Of a DNA stretch of 64,000 nt, positions 59,496-64,000 are shown piece by piece. Source of the stretch: Pseudomonas fildesensis. Its GTDB lineage: Bacteria > Pseudomonadota > Gammaproteobacteria > Pseudomonadales > Pseudomonadaceae. Position 1 is the stretch's first letter. Every line of letters starts with the position of its first letter. The stretch is from assembly GCF_001050345.1 (NCBI RefSeq), contig NZ_LFMW01000039.1, forward strand, positions 62,001 to 126,000. The letters run 5' to 3'. The notes beneath the pieces are model-generated. The model ran no database searches. It was not told the DNA's origin and saw nothing but the letters and a program-made list of their open reading frames with translations. Made by a program: the position numbers and the translations under genes.

Positions 59496-60269
59496 TTAGT
59501 TCATCCAGTTGCCGCCATCGACGTTGTAGGTCTGCGCCACCACATAGTCGGCGTCCCTGGAGGCCAGGAAAATCGCCATTCCGGTCAGATCCTCCGCCGT
59601 GCCCATGCGCCCGAACGGCACCTCGGCGCCTACCCGCTTCTTCTTCTCGCCCGGCGCCAGGCCTTCATGCCTGGCGAACATCGCATCCACCCCGTCCCAA
59701 TGCTCGCCGTCCACCACGCCAGGGGCGATGGCGTTGACGTTGATGCCCTGCTTGATCAGGTTCAGCCCCGCCGACTGCGTGAGGCTGATCACCGCTGCCT
59801 TGGTCGCGCAGTAGATCGCCACCAGCGGCTCGCCACGCCGCCCAGCCTGGCTGGCCATGTTGATGATCTTGCCGCCATGGCCCTGGCTGATCATTTGCCG
59901 GGCTGCGGCCTGCAGGGTGAACAGCGTGCCGGCGACGTTGATCGAGAACAGTCGCTCATAGCTGTCGCGGGTGATGTCGACGATGGGCGCCAGGTCGAAC
60001 AACGCGGCGTTGTTGATCAGGATGTCCAGCTTGCCGGCCTCGGCCACCACAGCCGCAATCGCACCGTCTATGGAGGCCTGGTCGGTGACGTCCATCGCCA
60101 CCGCGTAGGCCTGGGGGCCCAGTTCAGCAGCGGTCGCCTGGGCGCGTTGCAGGTTGATATCGGCGATGGCCACGGTCGCGCCTTCAGCGATGTAAGCCTG
60201 GGCAAAGGCGCGGCCGATACCGCGCGCCGATCCGGTGATCAGCGCGCTTTTACCTTCGAGTCGTTTCAT
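59496..60269 (-). CDS. SDR family polyol (sorbitol-type) dehydrogenase
   Basis: 257 residues. Classical SDR: cofactor motif ALITGSARGIGRAFA (TGxxxGIG, about residues 10-20), D38-type acidic residue in IADINLQ indicating NAD preference, NNAA, and the catalytic Ser-Tyr-Lys as INMASQ and YCATKAAVI (Tyr about 153, Lys 157). GEHWDGVDAMFARHEGLAPGEKKKRVGAEVPFGRMG resembles sorbitol dehydrogenases such as SmoS. It likely oxidises a hexitol to the ketose. It lies 18 bp after the polyol binding-protein gene on the same strand. Confidence 0.85.
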   Translation of the reverse strand: MKRLEGKSALITGSARGIGRAFAQAYIAEGATVAIADINLQRAQATAAELGPQAYAVAMDVTDQASIDGAIAAVVAEAGKLDILINNAALFDLAPIVDITRDSYERLFSINVAGTLFTLQAAARQMISQGHGGKIINMASQAGRRGEPLVAIYCATKAAVISLTQSAGLNLIKQGINVNAIAPGVVDGEHWDGVDAMFARHEGLAPGEKKKRVGAEVPFGRMGTAEDLTGMAIFLASRDADYVVAQTYNVDGGNWMN

Positions 60270-60287
60270 GGGTTTTGTCCGTCAACG

Positions 60288-61613
<1,326 letters not shown>

Positions 61614-61692
61614 GGCGGTTTCCACCTGTTGTTTTTGTTGTAGAGGGCCGATTACAGCAGCTTGGCAAGGGCCTCACAAACGAATGGCGAAT

Positions 61693-61741
61693 GCTCGGCT
61701 GATACTTTTTTAACCGAGCACCCAGGATCAAAAAAGTATCA
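61693..61741. promoter_or_regulatory. Inverted-repeat operator region, polyol locus
   Basis: TGATACTTTTTT (61700-61711) and AAAAAAGTATCA (61730-61741) are perfect 12-bp inverted repeats 30 bp apart centre to centre, about three helical turns. Overlapping them, GCTCGG (61693-61698) and CCGAGC (61714-61719) form another inverted pair. The region lies between the divergent binding-protein and AraC genes; a binding site for the AraC regulator is likely. Confidence 0.6.
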
Positions 61742-61823
61742 GTGCCGGGCGAATGCGGGGGTAGCGCTCACAGCGCTGAGGCGCGTATTTTGGGGTGATT
61801 CCACAAATAAAAGAGGCATCACC

Positions 61824-62762
61824 ATGCCCGTCAACCCCGCCACCCTGTTCGAACACCGCCCCGCCGAGCTCGAAGTGATCCTGCCGGAACCGGAGCACTG
61901 CTTTCGCTGGTTCGAACACGACTATCCCTATGACTTGGCGCGCTGGAACCACCACCCGGAATTTGAAATCCACCTGATCCGCCAGGGCAGCGGCAAGTTG
62001 GTGGCGGGCGACTATATCGGTGCGTTCAGTGCCGGGCATGTCGCACTGATCGGCCCGGACCTGCCCCACGACTGGATCGGCGAACTGGCCACCGACGAAT
62101 ACCTGACCGGGCGCGATGTGGTGCTGCAATTCGACGGCGCCGCCCTCCTCGCCTTGCGCAAAACCCTGCCGGAACTCGGTGACTTGCAGCAACTGTTCGA
62201 ACTGGCCCGACGCGGCCTGCAGTTCACCGACGAGACCGCGGTGCAGGCGGCCGGGTTAATGGAAGCCATCGGCAGCGCCCACGGCCTGCAACGGCTAATC
62301 CTGTTCCTGCAACTGCTCGACACGCTGAAAAACGCCCCGCCAGGGCACGTCCAGGCCCTCGCCAGCCCCTGCTACGCGCCCACCCTCGACGCGCGCAGCG
62401 CCGAGCGCATCAACAAGGCCTTCGACTACCTGATGACGGAGCTGACCGGCGATGTGCGCCTGTCGGTGATCGCCCAGCAGTTGGAGATGAGCGAACCGGG
62501 CTTCTCGCGCTTCTTCAAACGCAACACCGGCCACGGTTTTATCGACCTGATGCGCAAGTTTCGCGTGCAGCGCGCGTGCCGACTGTTGCTGCAAAGCGAC
62601 ATGTCGGTGGCGGATATCTGCTTTGAAGTGGGCTACGCCAATCTGTCCAACTTCAACCGACACTTTCGGATCGAGATGAACCAGACGCCCAGCGAATACC
62701 GGCGCGAAACCGCGATGCACCTGTTCAATCGCATCGAAAAAATGACACCGAGTCATTTCTGA
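61824..62762 (+). CDS. AraC family regulator (MtlR-like)
   Basis: 312 residues from the ATG at 61824 (AAGAGG seven bases upstream); the frame is open to 61662. The N-terminal cupin-like sensor has RWFEHDYPYDLARWNHHPEFEIHLIRQGSGKLVAGDYIGAFSAGHVALIGPDLPHDW. The C-terminal double HTH (about 195-300) reads RINKAFDYLMTELTGDVRLSVIAQQLEMSEPGFSRFFKRNTGHGFIDLMRKFRVQRACRLLLQSDMSVADICFEVGYANLSNFNRHF. Similar in layout to MtlR, activator of the mannitol operon of P. fluorescens. It probably activates the divergent binding-protein/SDR operon. Confidence 0.87.
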   Translation: MPVNPATLFEHRPAELEVILPEPEHCFRWFEHDYPYDLARWNHHPEFEIHLIRQGSGKLVAGDYIGAFSAGHVALIGPDLPHDWIGELATDEYLTGRDVVLQFDGAALLALRKTLPELGDLQQLFELARRGLQFTDETAVQAAGLMEAIGSAHGLQRLILFLQLLDTLKNAPPGHVQALASPCYAPTLDARSAERINKAFDYLMTELTGDVRLSVIAQQLEMSEPGFSRFFKRNTGHGFIDLMRKFRVQRACRLLLQSDMSVADICFEVGYANLSNFNRHFRIEMNQTPSEYRRETAMHLFNRIEKMTPSHF

Positions 62763-62831
62763 TCAAAAGGTCGACTAATTCTGCTTTTTTCCATGCCATT
62801 CAAGCCATTGAGCAAAGTTGGTACAGCCTGT

Positions 62832-62843
62832 GCAAACGTTTGC
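62832..62843. promoter_or_regulatory. LacI/PurR-family operator upstream of tsx-like gene
   Basis: GCAAACGTTTGC is a perfect 12-bp palindrome with central CG, matching the PurR core (ACGCAAACGTTTGCGT). It lies 75-86 bp upstream of the porin ATG and implies control by a LacI-family regulator, possibly one sensing nucleosides. Confidence 0.7.
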
Positions 62844-62917
62844 GGAACGAACTTGTCAGCCAGGTTCACCCTTGCCCGCTGAATCGGGTCTAAACCGCGA
62901 ACGAATAGGGATTTTCA

Positions 62918-63880
62918 ATGCACCCCACCTCAAGGCGTCCTGCTTCCTTTGGTGTTTCCTTGCTACTGGCGGCCGTTACGGGAGTACTCAGTGTCCCCAT
63001 TTTGGCGCAGGAAAAACCCGTCGATGACTCAGCACAGGGCGAAACCCTGAGCCCAAAAATCAAGAGCCCCGAAACCAGCCCGACGAAAAAAGGCGTGTAT
63101 ATGTCGGACTGGTTCAACCAGGACCTGACGCTGATCGGCAGCAAAGACATCAGCTTCGGCCCCAAGCCGCAGGATGATGTCTACCTGGAATACGAGTACT
63201 TCGGCCGCAAGGGGCCGTTTGAGCTGTATGGCTATATCGACGTGCCGAAGATCCTCACCATCGGTAACAGCAATGACAAAGGCGTGTGGGACCATGGCTC
63301 GCCGGTGTTCATGGAGCACGAGCCGCGCATCTCCATCGACTACCTGGCGGGCCGCAGTTTGGCCATCGGGCCGTTCAAGGAATGGTATGTGGCCTTTGAC
63401 TGGATATACGACCACGGCAGCAATAAAGAGAACCGCGCCAACACCCTGTACAGCGGCCTTGGCACCGACATCGACACGCACTCGCGGGTCAACCTTTCGG
63501 CGAACTTCTACGGGCGTTACCAGTGGGAAAACTACGGCGCCAGCAATGAATATTCGTGGGACGGTTACCGGGCGCAGATGAAGTACATCGTACCCATCGG
63601 CAAGTTCGACAACGGCGCCTCGCTGACCTACATCGGCTTCACCAACTACGATTTCGGATCAAGCCTGCACAAGGACAACCCGGCGCGCACCGCCAACTCG
63701 CTGGTGGCGACCAATGTGTTGTTGTATTCCTTCACCCATCTGCGCTTTACCCTGGTCGGTCGCTACTTTCACAACGGCGGCAACTGGGAGGATGGCAGCG
63801 AGTTGAATTTCGGCGAGGGCAACTTCCGCGCCCGCTCAGATGGCTGGGGTTACTACGCCGGGGTGGGATATCAGTTTTAA
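62918..63880 (+). CDS. tsx: Tsx-like nucleoside-specific outer-membrane channel
   Basis: 320 residues; AGGG seven bases before the ATG; signal peptide ending near SVPILA. A linker of about 35 residues (AQEKPVDDSAQGETLSPKIKSPETSPTKKG) precedes the 12-strand barrel, recognised from YMSDWFNQDLTLIGSK, VYLEYEYFGRKGPFELYGYIDVPKILTIGNSNDKGVWDHGSPVFMEHEPRISIDYL and the terminal GWGYYAGVGYQF ending in Phe. Tsx channels admit nucleosides and deoxynucleosides. The linker after the signal peptide is longer than in E. coli Tsx. A PurR-type palindrome upstream fits nucleoside control. Confidence 0.88.
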   Translation: MHPTSRRPASFGVSLLLAAVTGVLSVPILAQEKPVDDSAQGETLSPKIKSPETSPTKKGVYMSDWFNQDLTLIGSKDISFGPKPQDDVYLEYEYFGRKGPFELYGYIDVPKILTIGNSNDKGVWDHGSPVFMEHEPRISIDYLAGRSLAIGPFKEWYVAFDWIYDHGSNKENRANTLYSGLGTDIDTHSRVNLSANFYGRYQWENYGASNEYSWDGYRAQMKYIVPIGKFDNGASLTYIGFTNYDFGSSLHKDNPARTANSLVATNVLLYSFTHLRFTLVGRYFHNGGNWEDGSELNFGEGNFRARSDGWGYYAGVGYQF

Positions 63881-63940
63881 GTTGCACGCTTCAAGCGGCA
63901 AGTTAGAAGCCGTTCGTCATTTATTAAGTGAGGGGGTTTT

Positions 63941-64000
63941 ATGCGCAGAGTCACTCGTCTTTCTATGGCCTTGAGTTTGACCGTCGGGGCCTTTATGGGC
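63941..64000 (+). CDS. Start of an exported protein, truncated by the window end
   Basis: AGGGGG four bases before the ATG at 63941 opens a frame whose 20 visible codons look like a signal peptide (basic MRRVTRLS then hydrophobic MALSLTVGAFMG). It is 60 bp after the tsx-like stop on the same strand, so it is probably a periplasmic or outer-membrane partner in nucleoside use. Identity cannot be read. Confidence 0.6.
   Translation, partial: MRRVTRLSMALSLTVGAFMG

Overview
The window is high-GC, densely coded DNA from a Pseudomonas of the P. fluorescens group. The evidence is family-level: PoxB, the UrtABCDE set, NrtR-PncA-PncB-NadE, a mannitol/sorbitol-type locus and a 3-mercaptopropionate dioxygenase locus, plus many REP/REPIN palindromes (GTGGCGAGC..., ATCGTTCCC..., GTAGGAGC... 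types) typical of that group. I saw no rRNA, tRNA, CRISPR array, transposase or prophage.

Layout. 0-7 kb holds a GNAT fragment, a LysR regulator, small unknown genes, an FMN reductase, poxB, and an Old Yellow Enzyme divergent from a MerR regulator with a perfect 16-bp palindrome between them. 7.3-12.4 kb holds a pirin, a two-component system and a CirA-type TonB receptor; two inverted copies of a 43-bp element bracket this block. 12.8-17.4 kb holds an M20 carboxypeptidase, a MASE2-GGDEF cyclase, a LysE exporter and a MocR regulator. 17.6-27.9 kb is an organosulfur region: two LLM flavin monooxygenases, a class II aldolase, a LysR regulator, 3-mercaptopropionate dioxygenase, a four-domain rhodanese, a sulfonate-type binding protein, an SfnB/DszC-like oxidoreductase and a 2-hydroxyacid dehydrogenase. 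Its promoters are AT-rich and share motifs.

28-34.5 kb is a self-contained phytate-type uptake locus: TonB receptor, two-domain beta-propeller phytase, ExbB, ExbD and TonB, all on the minus strand. 34.9-36.8 kb holds a degenerate GGDEF protein and an AraC regulator. 36.8-41.9 kb is a MacAB-TolC-like exporter operon headed by a small secreted protein of unknown family; its TolC gene has an in-frame amber stop. 42-46.2 kb holds a LysR regulator and an operon of YcaC-like hydrolase, YtcJ-like amidohydrolase and membrane-anchored ABM protein.

46.3-51.2 kb is urtABCDE. Divergent from it is a 1,127-residue fusion of an NCS1-type permease, an eight-cysteine module and a hybrid histidine kinase, followed by a LuxR-type response regulator. 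The shared intergenic region carries three copies of the heptamer TGACGTA. 55.6-59.2 kb is the NAD salvage set nadE-pncB-pncA with divergent nrtR. 59.5-62.8 kb is a polyol locus (SDR dehydrogenase, binding protein, AraC regulator) with no ABC permease or ATPase genes. The window ends with a Tsx-like porin behind a perfect LacI/PurR-type operator and the first 20 codons of an exported protein.

The strongest candidates for new biology are the transporter-kinase fusion with its operator and urea-type transporter, the secreted-protein/MacAB-like exporter operon, and the organosulfur regulon. All function calls rest on reading motifs by eye; no database search was run.
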